Source: Uloborus plumipes
Lineage: Eukaryota; Arthropoda; Arachnida; Araneae; Uloboridae
Assembly: GCA_038373865.1 (NCBI GenBank)
Contig: JAXGGA010001160.1
Span: forward strand, 1-64,000
Direction of reading: 5' to 3'
Length of the DNA: 64,000 bases
The number at the start of each line of letters is the position of its first letter. Within the stretch, counting starts at the first letter, position 1. The notes below the pieces were generated by a model, which was not told the DNA's origin, searched no databases, and worked only from the letters and a program-made list of their open reading frames with translations. Below, one piece after another: positions 1-11,940 of this stretch. A program made the translations under genes and the position numbers.

Positions 1-1694
1 ATCAAGTATACTTTGGGTTTATATAAGTAATTACTCTTGGATAAAATATTCAGACAATTATTTCTTAGACACCTGTTTATCTATGGTAATCTTGAGTGAA
101 TTTTAAAGTTATTCACCTTAAAAAAAGTATATTCCTGTTTTGGAAGGTATATGATTAATATTTTCAGCAATTAATACAGTTTTAATTGAATTATACTAGT
201 AGTTAATTGGATTTATACCACGTTTGTTCTAGTTTTCGAACTAAGTTGTAAAAATTACATGCACTTAAGAGCAACAAGTTGCCTCAAATGGAAACTACAC
301 AAAAGAAAATAATTTCAATTTTAGCAAAAGAAAATTACAGAAATTAAAAAGAAAGTGTATGGTGCAGAGTAACCTAAAAGGTTTGTCTCAACGATTACGC
401 CAACGCCATTGACAGCGCGTTCGAAGTAGGTATAGAGAAAGGACACAAGAAACTAACAAAATATTTCTGGGCGTTCTTTGAAGCGCTAAACGCTAAGAAA
501 TATTACGATGGCCAACACTTTTGATTTAGAATGGTTTTCTCTCCCCTTTGTGAGTTTGGGCTAGAGAAAAAGTTTCGGGGGAAATGTCCAGACATGCGGA
601 AGAGTTTTATTTCGTAAAAAAACTCAACAAAAAGACAACTTCCAAGTCTTCACAGGCTCTCTCCGAATGAGAGAAGCGACACGATAAAAGCATCGTGTTT
701 AATTGACTCATATTTTTTGCCTCTGTGTTTCGGGGCTAATGGCTCAGGATTTAGAGATGCTGTTAATGCTGTACTGGAACAAATTTTTATTACTAGTTAC
801 AGTGATAGTATAAATGACATGAAACAAACTTGTCTGGATATGGCACTAGCAGTTATGGCACTATTTTTTTTACATTGAAAACAACTTCTAGTTTTCATAC
901 ACTTTCATCTCTCGTAAGCTGGTTTTTACGAATTGCATTTTGGCAACACAGAGATTATGACTCCAGTGTTCTGTTCCAAAAAGAAATTAAGACTACTAAT
1001 TCTTCGATTAAAAATAAAACTTACGTAGCGATGAAATAAGCTTTTGTTAAAAAGTTTCAAAGATGATTTATGATGAAAAACATTTTCGAATTTTATCCAT
1101 TTAGTTAATTTTTTCCTCGAAAATAAATTTTGAGTTTCAAGAGATGCCACCTTGTTTTCAGGATGTAAGTCTACGATTTTACAAATGTGCAATTAAAGAT
1201 AAATCTCTTTTTTTTCTTTTTTTGAAGCATCATTAGTGTCTTCAATGCTTGTTTTTTCATTTAAATGACTTCCATAGAACGAAATTTGGTACCTTTTGCG
1301 CTTAAAGAACGAAATTGTAAGTTTTTGAAAAAGGTAATACAATCATGCTTGTTAAGTCTGTTTATTTTAGACTTAGGTACTGAAATCTGAGCCAATACTC
1401 CTGCTAGCAGTAGTTTCTCTTTAATTAAGATAATATTATTAGTTTTTAATTTTACAATTTAGCATAGGTATATTCATTAATCGTAATTGAAGATTGGCAT
1501 TCGTTAGAAAATAGATAGGTTTTTAAGCTTAATATAGTCAGTGTTGGTTTGAAGAATCGTAAATTGATATATTCTTCAGAAGCAAACTTACGCTAGATTT
1601 CCTTTCAGGAAAATAACCGTATGCTTCGCAATTTTTAAGAAATTAATTCATTTTAAGATGTTATTTATTTTAAGTTTTAATTCCTAGAATTTAA
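1..1694. other. Unassigned AT-rich sequence
   Basis: No gene or recognisable repeat was found. ORFs are short and have no recognised domain. A block at about 370-720 is less AT-rich and more complex than its flanks and has no open frame through it; it could be regulatory DNA or an old repeat. Confidence 0.5.
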
Positions 1695-1696
1695 TA

Positions 1697-1895
1697 CAGT
1701 CGAGCCCGCTTATTAGAATATCGGATAAAAGAATTTCCCGCTTAATACAATACATTTTCAATGCACCAAACTGTTGAACTGAAAATGTATTGTATTAAGC
1801 GAGAGGCATTATTTTTATCCCGGAATTATGGAGTATCCCGCTTATTAGAACATTTTTTGTAACAAAATTGCTATTTCATTATCCGGGTGCGACCG
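1697..1895. mobile_element. pogo/Tigger-like MITE with internal hairpin
   Basis: A 199 bp element lies between TA dinucleotides (1695-1696 and 1896-1897). Its ends are inverted repeats: CAGTCGAGCCCGCTTAT on the left, and CGGTCGCACCCGGATAAT read from the right. This CAGT...CGNTTAT form is typical of pogo/Tigger elements. Inside, 1740-1803 folds into a hairpin whose arms contain AATACAATACATTTTCA and its complement. There is no coding capacity, so it is non-autonomous. Family assignment rests on TIR form only. Confidence 0.7.
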
Positions 1896-1897
1896 TA

Positions 1898-3482
1898 ATA
1901 TTGTCTTTTTCAGGAAACAAACCCGTTTTAATGCCGGTATCTCCTTCAGAAAATAAGACTCTTACCTTACCCTTTAAATAACAAAGTACATATACCCATT
2001 GTAACTATTTTTGGGGATTCTTAATTTTAGTAAGTATTCATAGTGCAACATCACATTTCTATAGAAATATGAAATTTAATAAGTTTTGGTTTTGTATAGG
2101 AAAAAAATATTGAATCATACTTATTAGAAAATTTTTATTTTTTAAGAACAACGTCGTTGTTAAAACTAAGTATGTCATCTTTCCATTTTACACACTTTTT
2201 TTTTTTTCTTTTTATGAGTTTTTGATACATTTTTAAAAACAAACTGTTACTATCATTGCATTTATTTCTTTACACTTTCCCGTTTTTTATTGTTATTTAT
2301 TCCCCGTTATTTGAGGTGATCTGCGGAGCTGCATAGCTTTACTTTACTATGAGTAGTGAAAGAACATCAATTTTATGTGAGCAAAAGATTTCTTTGCAGT
2401 TCTTTAATAACATTACAGGACGAAGAACTTACAGAACGAAAACTCTCATAACTGTTTTGTTACAATCTAAGATAGCTCTCTGTTCTAATTTTCGATGACA
2501 CTTTAAAAGAAAATTCAGATCAAACTGGCCTGATTTTTCCTTTTCTTGTAAAAAAATGCAGTCTTTATATGAATGAATAAGTAATTGAAATGGAATCAAA
2601 CCACATAATAAAACTAATTTTAAACAATTATATTTTTATCATCAAATGTAATAATAAATTAACTTACCCAATTTTTTTAAATGATACATTTTGACAAGAA
2701 ATAATTTCGAACACCACTTACCTAAAAAACAAAGGAAAAAAACTGTTAGTAAAAATGCACTACAATTTGTGTTAATTTTGTAAAATAAAACTTAATAATA
2801 CTGTTAAGGTATTTTTTATTCATTAAGAAGCTTGATTTTTTACTGCAAGTTGCTTTTAAGTACGTACAGAGCCAGCAAAATTTTGCTTAAAATCAATCAA
2901 ACCAAGACACTCACATTACTTTCGTGAAGCAGGTTTACACGATCAAAACATTTTGTCCAAACATTTTGCCGAATAAACTATTCGACTTTAAAATCATCTT
3001 AAAGCGTTACTGAATTTGTTTTTAATAATGCTTTTTATAGAAATTACCCAAGATGTTTAACAAAACATTTAGTCCTAATGTGATAAGTTGCACATGGAAA
3101 ATAAGTGTAGCAGTAAATAAACGAAATAGAAAAAGTTTTTAAAAAAGCGAACAACTGTAGAATATTCACAAAAAACGCATGAATAGGAATACTTAACTTA
3201 CATAATTTCCAGCAATAACACATAAGTGAAAAAAGCACAATATTTGGCAAAAAAAACCACCATACTGAAAGTGTTTGAACCAATGTTTTTAATCATTATA
3301 AATCATGAAGAAAAGTTCAAGTGAATCTTATTGAATTAAGTTAATCATTGCAGATGACTAATGCTGTCATAAATCTGTCACACATAACGTCCTTGTAGTT
3401 GGGATAAACTTTCTATCGATTGTCAGCAGCGCTTTTAGTTAGAGTAAATACAGCTAGAAAGAAAATTAATTTAAATTTTCGC
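1898..3482. other. Unassigned AT-rich sequence
   Basis: No gene or repeat family recognised. It contains poly-T runs and a short palindrome, AACAACGTCGTTGTT, near 2147. Nothing else stands out. Confidence 0.5.
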
Positions 3483-3596
3483 AAAAAAAAAAAAAAAAAA
3501 AAAATCATTACCGATATTTTGAATAATGGTTGTTTGAGGTAATTCGTAACATTTTTACTTTCTTTCTTTCTTTTTTTTTTTTTTTTTTTTTTTTTG
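3483..3596. repeat. Facing poly-A and poly-T tracts
   Basis: A run of about 22 A (3483-3504) and a CTTT-led run of about 24 T (3560-3595) flank roughly 60 bases of unique sequence. Transcribed, the tracts could pair. They may be tails of two opposed retrosequences or simple slippage. Confidence 0.6.
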
Positions 3597-3614
3597 TCAC
3601 AGATTTAGGTCATA

Positions 3615-4940
3615 AGGTAAGTCGGGGGAAGATGCCAGTCGGGGGAAGACGCAAGTTTGATCATAACTCGTTTATGGATCGTTAGATTGCAATACTGAGC
3701 CACTTGCATCCAGTGTCAGGTCCCACATAGGATGTGGCTTGGCCATTTGTTTCAATTCATCGACTTTAATTGACGTTGTTTTTTTATCTCGTGAGAATTA
3801 ACGTGGTGAGTACAACTTTTGTAATATTCTGTTCCTCATACTTAGAGCTCATAAACGTATTTGCTATTTTGAATAAGATCTTAGCAATATAAGTGAGTTT
3901 TGTATGACGTTACACACATCATCTATGTAGAAAAGCTCCACAACACTGTAGCAATAAGGAAATAAGCGTGTGTGGCATCTTCCCCATATACTTGGGGGAA
4001 GACGCCGCATGGTTCAGAAATAGGTGAAATAAACTAATTTTTATTAATTTTTTGTTTTGTAGCACTAAATAGCATCGTGTAAAATAGAAAATAAATCACT
4101 TGCATATTTTTCTTATGCTTTCGTTTTAGGCATTATGACTTTTAAAAAATAGAACTCTCATTTAATTACCATTTAGACAATGCCTGAAAACAACAAAAGA
4201 AAAACTTAACACTCTTCTTGGGCCGAATCAAATTTGCTGCAAGCTGTAGAAGATGTAAGGAATGCACGAAACACTATGTGAGCTGCAGCAAAGTTTTATA
4301 GAATTCCATGTAGAAGTGACGCGCAAAACGCATTCCAAGAAACCTTCGAAAATACAGAAGAAAACGAGACAACATGTCAGCTAATCATCCTGACGTGAAA
4401 AAATTCCTCTGCATTCGAGTGATGACGGGTGGATGATGATAATAGGGGATTTTTATGCTAATAAAGGTTCCATGTGTGACTGGATTCAGTGCATCGAATG
4501 CAACAAATGGTTGCATGAAGATTGCAATGATGATCATTTGCATTGAGTGAAATTTTGTGTAGGCTGTCATTCAAATTTGTGCTGCTATTATTTTTTTCAA
4601 ATCAAATATGACTAAATTTCAATTTGTTTCCTGTTGTTATTATGTTCACACTTAAGTTTTTAATGTTGGTCTTATTTTTTTATTTATTAGGGTGTCATGG
4701 CATCTTCCCCCATAACAGGTGGCATCTTCCCCGTATATACGGGGAAGATGCCACAAATAAATGACTTTCTGCAACATTAAATTCTAACTTAATTTTATAC
4801 TTTGAAGAGTATTCACTGATATTTATGATTAACTAAATTGTTCAAAAATAAAGTGTATTTGTTTGCATGGACTTGTTATTGCAATTTAAACTGTAATCAT
4901 CGAAAATTCCTTAACTGTGGCGTCTTCCCCAGATTTACCT
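3615..4940 (+). mobile_element. pogo-type DNA transposon, internally deleted
   Basis: The 1326 bp element is bounded by TA (3613-3614 and 4941-4942). Its ends begin AGGTAARTC followed at once by GGGGAAGAYGCC in inverted orientation. The GGGGAAGAYGCC motif occurs in both orientations at 3624, 3641, 3973, 3994, 4698, 4720 and 4741 and in the right end at 4918; a ninth weaker copy lies just outside at 4962. Between these lies a broken transposase-like reading frame (4180-4615). TA flanks, short TIRs and a psq-like HTH fit the pogo branch of Tc1/mariner. With no catalytic core it must be a relic or depend on another copy. Confidence 0.7.
4180..4615 (+). pseudogene. pogo-like transposase remnant: HTH head joined to C-terminal zinc finger
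   Basis: From the ATG at 4180 the frame reads, through stops, a segment with WAESNLLQAVEDVRNARN and then AAAKFYRIP. This matches the pattern of a psq-type DNA-binding helix-turn-helix (W, AVEDVRN, AAAKFY.IP). After a frame break, the segment near 4474-4580 reads CDWIQCIECNKWLHEDC and then FCVGC, a PHD/treble-clef-like zinc finger with the C-x2-C, H-x2-C and C-x2-C pairs. A pogo transposase of several hundred residues would normally have a DDE/D core between these; it is missing here. At least three stops interrupt the frame. Domain calls are by eye. Confidence 0.6.
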
Positions 4941-4942
4941 TA

Positions 4943-6779
4943 GATAAAGTTTTAAACAAACAGAAGACGCCCCACTTAAGCATTACAAATAAAAAAAAAT
5001 CCAGTTATTTTTCTTTTCTTATTGACTGCATTTAAATGTCGATAAAGACAACCCCATTAACTGCAATTTGGCGATAAGAATAATTTTGCTGTCAGTGACA
5101 ATTATTATCAATATTCATGGTGTGAGGTATTTTTCCTAAATTTAAAAGACCTTGAATTGCATCTCGTAAAGCACCATTATGCTTTTTATAAAAATTTATA
5201 AAACTCATGGATTTGGAGTAGGAGCCAGAGTCAGTAGTTTTCTTTCCGACTCTGCACTTTTGCAGTCAGTGTTAAGATTCAGAGTTTTTATGTGTTTTAC
5301 TTGTGAAATGAAATGTTTATTAGTTACTAAAAATTAGCATTTTGACAATTAAGGTTTAACTAATGTAACACATTAATTACATTGGCGTCAAATAAATTTG
5401 AGCACGGTGAAGGATGGACAAAAAAGGATGCGTGAATAGAAAAAGGTTAAGAACCATTGTTCAATATAACCTTTTTATTCTTTATAACGACACTAAAGTC
5501 AGGATAATTCATTGTAGTGGTCTTTTTCCATGCATTTTGATGGCCACCAATGGCATTTTCGTTGCCATTGTAATTCAATATTATTTAAGCTTTAAAAAAA
5601 AATAATTTTAATTATCAGTCAGTTCTAGAGCATTCTGCTTATAATCTTCAGAAGACTTCAGTATTTAACTCATGAAATAAAACCAGTGAAAATATACCTC
5701 CAATAATTTAGTTCAAAAGTTTTTTAATTCACCCAAACAACCATTTCCGAAAGTCTAAAGACTTAAGCACAAAAATGGCGTAAAAGTATACGAGCATCCT
5801 CAAAATTAGTTGAATGGAAGGAACAGACAGTTCCTTGACGACACAAACATACTCGCCTTCAGACCACTTTGAGTACCACATCGAAAAACTCGTAACGTAG
5901 CTCCAGCAAACGGAAAGTAAAACGAAAAGAATCCAAACACATATTCCGCTTCAGATTTCGAGGAAACTCTCCTGAAAGATTACAGTTGTTATCCCTTCTA
6001 ACGCAGTGTAACTGAGCTACTTTCTCTGAGTTGTTAATGGAGTGCGTTCCTCGCTAATGGAGAGAGACAGATATATTTTTCTCTGAAAGAGGCGTCTTTT
6101 GAATAAAGAGACTTCCAGCGCTCAGCGTCCTCTTTTGATTAAGTGAATGCTGCTTTTGGTTTCGATTCACTGAAGCTTTGAACGCGCCGGAATAGTTATG
6201 AATAATTATTAAAACTACAAAACAATGACTGGTAATAGTTAAAATGTGTGAATAGGTAGTAATTCATTTAAAATAATTCATGGGTAATTTTCGGGGTTAG
6301 AATAAGGGTAGCGTAAATTGAATCGTTTGTTTCAAACACCAGACAAACAACAAAATTTCTAATTAAAAATTAATTTATATTAGCACATTAAATTACTCAA
6401 CTGCAATTACAACACTTTTCCTGAAAGAAATACATCTAAATATGTATGCATTTCAGATTAATGTATTGTAATCCTTTCTGACGTCAGCAGCGAAAATGAA
6501 AAAGCGACTGAGTGATTTTTAAGATTATATTTTTTTGAGAAAAAGAATGAATTAAAGTTAAGAAATAAAGTAAATCACCATATATGTTTTCAATCCCGCT
6601 CTCTCAGAAAAAAATGGGAAACTCTCCCATTGTTTTGAAACAATTTCAGAATGTTCTCTAAGTATTCAATCTTCACTCACCAACAGTTTAATCTCAAAAA
6701 CTACCACATTTGATATTTCAATCCGGTGACTTCCGACGCCTGCCTCAGATCTCTACTGATTTTATCAAAATAGGGGGGT
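4943..6779. other. Unassigned sequence with a GAGTC-repeat fragment
   Basis: Positions 5214-5262 (GGAGTAGGAGCCAGAGTC, then CCGACTCTGC) resemble the GAGTC-rich tandem repeat at 58.5 kb and are probably a solitary fragment of it. The block at about 5750-6200 is GC-elevated and complex with no frame through it, a possible regulatory block. The rest is AT-rich with no recognised content. Confidence 0.45.
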
Positions 6780-6958
6780 CAGGGACGTCATTTCAAGTTT
6801 TTCCATGGGGGAGGAGGCAAAGGTAAAAACACAATGCAATTTCACCAGAAAACAACAAAAAACACTCCCACATATGTATATAAATACATTGATTTCTCAA
6901 AGTTAGGGGGGGGGCAATTAACACCAAACCCCTCCCCCCCCCCGAAATGACGGGCCTG
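6780..6958. mobile_element. hAT-type MITE, family of four copies (copy 1)
   Basis: The ends are CAGGGACGTCATTTC on the left and CAGGCCCGTCATTTCG read from the right. G-rich tracts lie next to one end and C-rich tracts next to the other, and the interior contains ATAAATACATTGATTTC. The same structure occurs at 45993, 53373 and 57748. This copy lacks a clear target duplication; the copy at 45993 has a perfect 8 bp one, which supports hAT. Confidence 0.7.
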
Positions 6959-8459
6959 GTGATGGTGATAAGAGAGATGATGAATATGAGGAGATTTTGC
7001 TTTGTTTTGTTTTTTGTTGGATTCATTTATTTAACGTCGTGGTTTGCGCTGATATGTGTTTTTTTTTTCCAATTTATTCCCCTTGATTATCAGTATCAGA
7101 AAGATAAAATCATATCGAAATAAGCAAAAATGCTATCATGGTGCAGTTTCTTAATGAAGCTACCATTCCTTTTTGAAATAGAACCGTTCAACGGTGCTAG
7201 GCGCGGCTTTCGAGGTCTCTCTCTCTCTCTCTCGGACACAGTAGATTTATAGAGTTAGTTTCCATTTACCCACGTGCTTCTTTTTTCCCCAACTGACCCT
7301 ACAATGTATCAATTAAAATGTTTGTACTGTCATATGCCAAATGCTTGTTTCAATGACGTTCTGCATAATTTTCGTGAAAATCAAATTGCGCTCAAGTATT
7401 CATTTACCAGTTGGTCTACCCGAAATAGTATATAAGTCGTGAACTCGCTTCAAATGCCGATGGCGAAAATGTCTCGAATACAATTATTAACTGAAGCTCT
7501 TAAAAAACAGTCATGGCTTTCTGAAAACACTTAGATCATTAACATTTGTTTTCTTCTTTTTTTCTATCCATGATGTTTCATTAGAAACAAAAGTTAAACC
7601 TTATCCATTCCCAAACTTGAAATAAAATGGGTTCATTATTTTCTTTGACATATTGTAGATTTTTTCTTTTTTTTTATTAATTCCACGCAGCCTCCAGAAA
7701 AATGTATTGTTGGCCAGAAAATATTTAGGAAATGTTTTAGCTTCTCTTTTTCATTCATATTTCCGCTAGAGGGCGTTTTTTATTTTGCTGCTTAATGTTT
7801 TGTCTCTGGAAGTAACGGAGAGAATTTTTCAGAACTGGAATCATCCGTGGAAACTGAAAAGCTTTTTCGAAAGAGGTTAAGAGAGAAAGTATTTGGGAAG
7901 AAAAATATTTTTTGAAAATATTTTCCTCTTCTGCTTTCACGGCTCTCTTGAAGAGTGTTCTTTTCTTTTTTTTTTCCTCTTGAAAATTTTGATTTGCCAT
8001 CTAAACTTTTAGGATGTACGTATGTGCTGCGTAGTCCATGTGTAGGGAAATATGGGCAAAGTGAAATGGTGAAATATTTTCACAGTTTGCAGCTCCACCT
8101 ATTCAGCAATGTTTTAACTAAGTTTCTAAACATATAGTTGTTTCTAGTCAAAAAAAAAAAAGCTATAAAAATCAACAGAAAAAAAAGTTATTTTCAAAAT
8201 TTGAGTCACTTATTGTACTAATCGCGATTTAAAATAAATGTTTCTTGCTATTATAAAATGAAAGTTCTTGTAATTATCATTTTAAGTTTTTACTGAGATT
8301 AAATAATGTTCAGTGCAGTACTTATTTAACTCGTATTAGGCATATTTTAAGTTGAAATGTTCAATGCAATTTGTCGAGTGCACGCGTTGTAAAGTGGAAG
8401 GGGTAAAGTGAAATAGTTAATTTTTTACTAATTCGTTCATTTATTAAATCACATACGTA
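6959..8459. other. Unassigned AT-rich sequence
   Basis: No gene recognised. A short (CT)n tract lies at about 7216-7233. The small ORFs near 7755-8137 face one another and show no domain. Confidence 0.5.
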
Positions 8460-8670
8460 TTTCTTATTCACTAATTCATTTACATGCCTTTTTGTTATTA
8501 TTTCTTGTATTTATTCATTGATTTGCTTAATTCTTTATTCATTCTCTATTTCATTCACTCATTTATTTTCTCCCACACATTAATTACATTATTTATTTAT
8601 TTACTTAACCATTAATTAATTTTTCATTATTAATGCGTTTATTTATTTATTTACACATTTATTTGATGAA
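8460..8670. repeat. Degenerate TTTATTCA low-complexity tract
   Basis: About 210 bases are built of diverged ATTTATT, TTCATT and TTATTCA words. This is an old microsatellite-like expansion without a strict period. Confidence 0.75.
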
Positions 8671-9539
8671 AATATTTTTACGCATCAAACAGAAAGTGTC
8701 TCATTATAAAAATAGTTTGCTTTTCGTTTTGACACATGGTTTCTTGAGGTGAGAATTTTCTACCCTTTTTTAATTGCACAAAATAACTGCCAAAAATGAA
8801 AAATGATATTTCAGCATAAGACATAATGCAAAATACATTATTCCTTTCTCACGTACAGTACTTTTTAGAAAAAAAAGAGAAAATATGATGCGTGTGAGAA
8901 AATAAAAGATGATCCATGAAAATGATTTATTATTGAACAAATCGTACAATTATTTTCATTAATTAGTGGTTGTATATGAGAAGTGGGTGTGCACTTCTTA
9001 TTTTTAGAGCTGATTAGACGCTGCTCACAATCATTACGTAAAGTTCATCTAAAACTTTGGGAACAAATGGTTTAGCAAATCGATGTAATCTTAGCCCTGT
9101 CTGCTTCATTCGTCAATTCAGTCTCTTAATCCCTGGGGATTTTTATCTCCCTTGAATGTTTAATTTCCATTTTATCTTCCACGGAGTATTTGTTTTTATG
9201 TTCTTATAGGAAACGTTTTACGATTATTCCTTTTTATGACAGCAAAAGGAACATCGTAAAGTGGCACAAAATCGATACCTGAACCTGCATTTTTACCTCT
9301 CTCGGAGCCGAGTAAAGATGTTTCTCTTGCTGTTTAAATACAGTTTTGAGAATTTAATTAAATTCTGGGGTTACGCGTTGTTCGGTTTGATCGTCGGGAC
9401 TGTGGGTTGTATTTTGAGATCGATATCGCTAACTCTCTTGTATCCTTGAATAGCACTGCGGCGTTTGCTGTTTGCGTGTTAGTGGTATCGAAGCATAAGT
9501 TAAATAGTAAACGGATTTGCACACAGTGTATTAAGCTTG
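8671..9539. other. Unassigned sequence
   Basis: AT-rich, with no recognised gene or repeat. Around 9240-9450 the base composition is more even. A 62-residue frame there (9261-9449) has a hydrophobic stretch but no known domain, and I do not call it a gene. Confidence 0.45.
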
Positions 9540-9709
9540 TACACTGTAAAAAATAGATTGCTAATTTTACAGTTTACTACTTTTACTACAGTTTACTATT
9601 GTAAAATTGCTAATTTTACAGTAGTAAACAGTAAAATTGCTAATTTTACAGTAACAAACTATAAAAACGCTAGGTTCACAGCTTATTGCCGTGCATTTTA
9701 CAGTTTTAA

Positions 9710-10849
9710 CCCTTCACTGCACGGTGTGCCAGATCTGGCACAAACCAAATAAACCCTCATATACAGGGTGTCCACTCCAATCGTGGACCAATAGCTAATT
9801 TCTAAACCGTTAGAGATAAGCATATAGTTTATTTAGGAAAAAATCTCAAAATTATGAAAGGAATTTTGGGTCTATTCAATGTTTTTCAAAAAATCAAATT
9901 TTGAAAGAGTTACGAAATTTAAATTTTTATACAGCCCCCAGTCCTATCAATCATATTTAGTAAAACATTCTTGACACTGTAACGTTTAAAACTAAAAAAA
10001 AAAAATCACTCTTCTACCACAAAAATTGACCGAGTTATGACGTTTTGAAAAATCAAGATTTTGCATTGTTTCATGACGTCATCGAGAGATCACTTAAGGG
10101 ACCCTATGCGAAATCCTTCAAAATCTTGATTTTTCAGAACGTCATAACTCGGTCAATTTTTGTGGTAGAAGAGTGATTTTTTTTTAGTTTTAAACGTTAC
10201 AGTGTCAAGAATGTTTTACTAAGTATGATTGATAGGACTGGGGGGCTGTATAAAAATTTAAATTTCGTAACTCTTTCAAAATTTGATTTTTTGAAAAACA
10301 TTGAATAGACCCAAAATTCCTTTCATAATTTTGAGATTTTTTCCTAAATAAACTATATGCTTATCTCTAACGGTTTAGAAATTAGCTATTGGTCCACCCT
10401 GTATTCCTATGATTTTTAAATGCAGTTAAACTGAGCTTTGTGCCCTTTCTGGAACATTGCTATAACAGTTTAGTCTGATTTTTATGCACTAGTTAGTTGC
10501 ACTAGTCTAGGTATTACAGTTCTTGCTTTTGAAAGAAAGAGTGTCTGCATTTCCGTTAGAAGTGTGCTTAGTCATTATTTCCTTTGTTCTAAAAATGTTT
10601 AAATACACTTAGTGGAAAATTTGTTTATACCCCTTATGGCACAATACACATAGTAGATTATTACACTTATCGGTATACAAAGCATATGATATGTGCTTTG
10701 TGCCATATATAGAACAAACAATTAAAACATCATTTTTGGTGCACATTTTTAATATTATTTTTTTTCTTCCTTTTTCCTGAACTCAGGGCTATTTAAAAGG
10801 TAACAAATGATTTTTTTCATGAAAATATAAAAAATCGTGCAGTGAAGGG
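9710..10849. mobile_element. piggyBac-like MITE with TTAA target duplication
   Basis: TTAA stands at 9706-9709 and 10850-10853. The element starts CCCTTCACTGCACG and ends with the exact inverse CGTGCAGTGAAGGG. TTAA duplication with CCC-starting ends is the signature of the piggyBac superfamily. About half of its length (9762-10403) is a second element inserted into it; without that it would be about 498 bp. Internal GGCACAAA/TTTGTGCC words recur. No transposase is encoded. Confidence 0.85.
9762..10403. mobile_element. Near-perfect giant palindrome (fold-back MITE), nested
   Basis: Left arm 9762-10062 and right arm 10120-10403 are inverse copies around a 57 bp loop (10063-10119). Aligning by eye I find two substitutions, small length changes in a C run and an A run, and a 15 bp stretch near the left tip that is missing on the right, between GTG repeats. 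Both ends read TACAGGGTG, and TA is probably the target site, as for mariner-type elements. It has no coding capacity. Such arm identity implies a recent insertion or strong gene conversion between the arms. Confidence 0.9.
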
Positions 10850-11000
10850 TTAAAACGGAACGTCGGCTGCCAGTGTTATACTACTGTTTTAATAGAAAAA
10901 CAGCTTTTTTATGGTAAAATTGCTAATTTTACAGTAATAAACTGTAAAACTGCTAAATTTTCATTTATAAAGTGTAAAATTGCTACATTGCACACATTTT

Positions 11001-11793
11001 ATTGATGTTTTGAACCGGAACCTTTGCTGCCAGCTTTTTTTTGCAATGTCTTATAGTTGTTTAATTGAGAACTTTTTTATTGATAACTATCCGCCTTCGG
11101 TGGCTGAATGTTTTGTACAATTTACTTTTTATGTCATTCACTGTTTTACGCTGAAATCGCCGACTTCGGCTGCTGCTAAGCTAACCTTGGCAGAGGTATA
11201 AAATTATTTCAGGCAATATCTGTCGCTGCAAAATTTGTTTATCTATCTTTTCCGTCTTGTCATCTATCTACTTGTATTTATCTCCCTGTATCTTATGTCT
11301 ATTTCTGCATCCATGAACTTTTATAACTATCTATTTCCCTATATTTTGTTTGTTTGAACTTCCTTCTTCATTTCAAAGTTAGAAATGATCGCTCCAGCCT
11401 TCGCAGCACTATTTATTGGCATTCGTATTACAATTATAACTTGCTGTGCCACCTGTTGGCACCTTTTTAAACTAATTTTTCGAAATTCTGCACATAATTT
11501 TAATGGCTTTCACATTAAACATACCGTTTGTGTCATTCCAAAATCGTCAGTTGTTTTCAAGATATCCAATTTGGAAATCAGGGAGTCCTTTGCTGGAAAC
11601 CAGGTAACTAGTGGAAGAAATAGCTAAAATTTTCATTCTAGTCCGAAACTGAAGCGTGCTTCTTTTGACGTTAACCAGAAACTTTAACAGAATGTAGCAG
11701 AAGAAACATTACACACGCACAAACGCGAACAATAAACTGCATACGCAGATTTCGGGTTTCCAGCTCCGAACCACGAGTTTATACTATGGTTTA
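11001..11793. other. Unassigned sequence
   Basis: AACCGGAACCTTTGCTGCCAG near 11011 repeats, with changes, AACGGAACGTCGGCTGCCAG near 10855, which suggests an older duplicated unit of about 156 bp. No gene was seen. The ORFs at 10980-11201 and 11385-11627 show no known domain. Confidence 0.4.
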
Positions 11794-11795
11794 TA

Positions 11796-11844
11796 CACTG
11801 CTCGACATTGAAAATGCAACACCAAGAAGGAGTGGTCAGAAATT
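11796..11844 (+). repeat. Left terminal inverted repeat of the Tc1-like element
   Basis: 49 bases match the right end exactly in inverse orientation. The adjoining 10 bases match only partly. Confidence 0.95.
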
Positions 11845-11940
11845 GATGAAATTTGGTAAGAAGACAGAGACAGCATGGAACAATAAGTGATATTTATTTC
11901 AAAATAAATAAGCAAAATTTAGAGCGAGGAAGGCGTCGGC

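Larger units (their letters stand above)
9540..11000. repeat. Array of palindromic AATTTTACAG units, split by a nested transposon
   Basis: Units reading TAAAATTGCTAATTTTACAG recur at about 30 bp spacing near 9556, 9605 and 9635, with a degraded unit near 9667. The array resumes after the insert near 10918, with degraded units near 10946 and 10979. Each unit is itself close to a palindrome (GTAAAATT...AATTTTAC). The two halves flank the piggyBac-like element at 9710-10849, so the array is older than that insertion. Confidence 0.7.

Noticed and set aside
3624..4973. CRISPR-like array, because of the recurring GGGGAAGAYGCC
   Set aside because: Spacing is irregular, the motif occurs in both orientations, and it belongs to a TA-flanked transposon in eukaryotic DNA.
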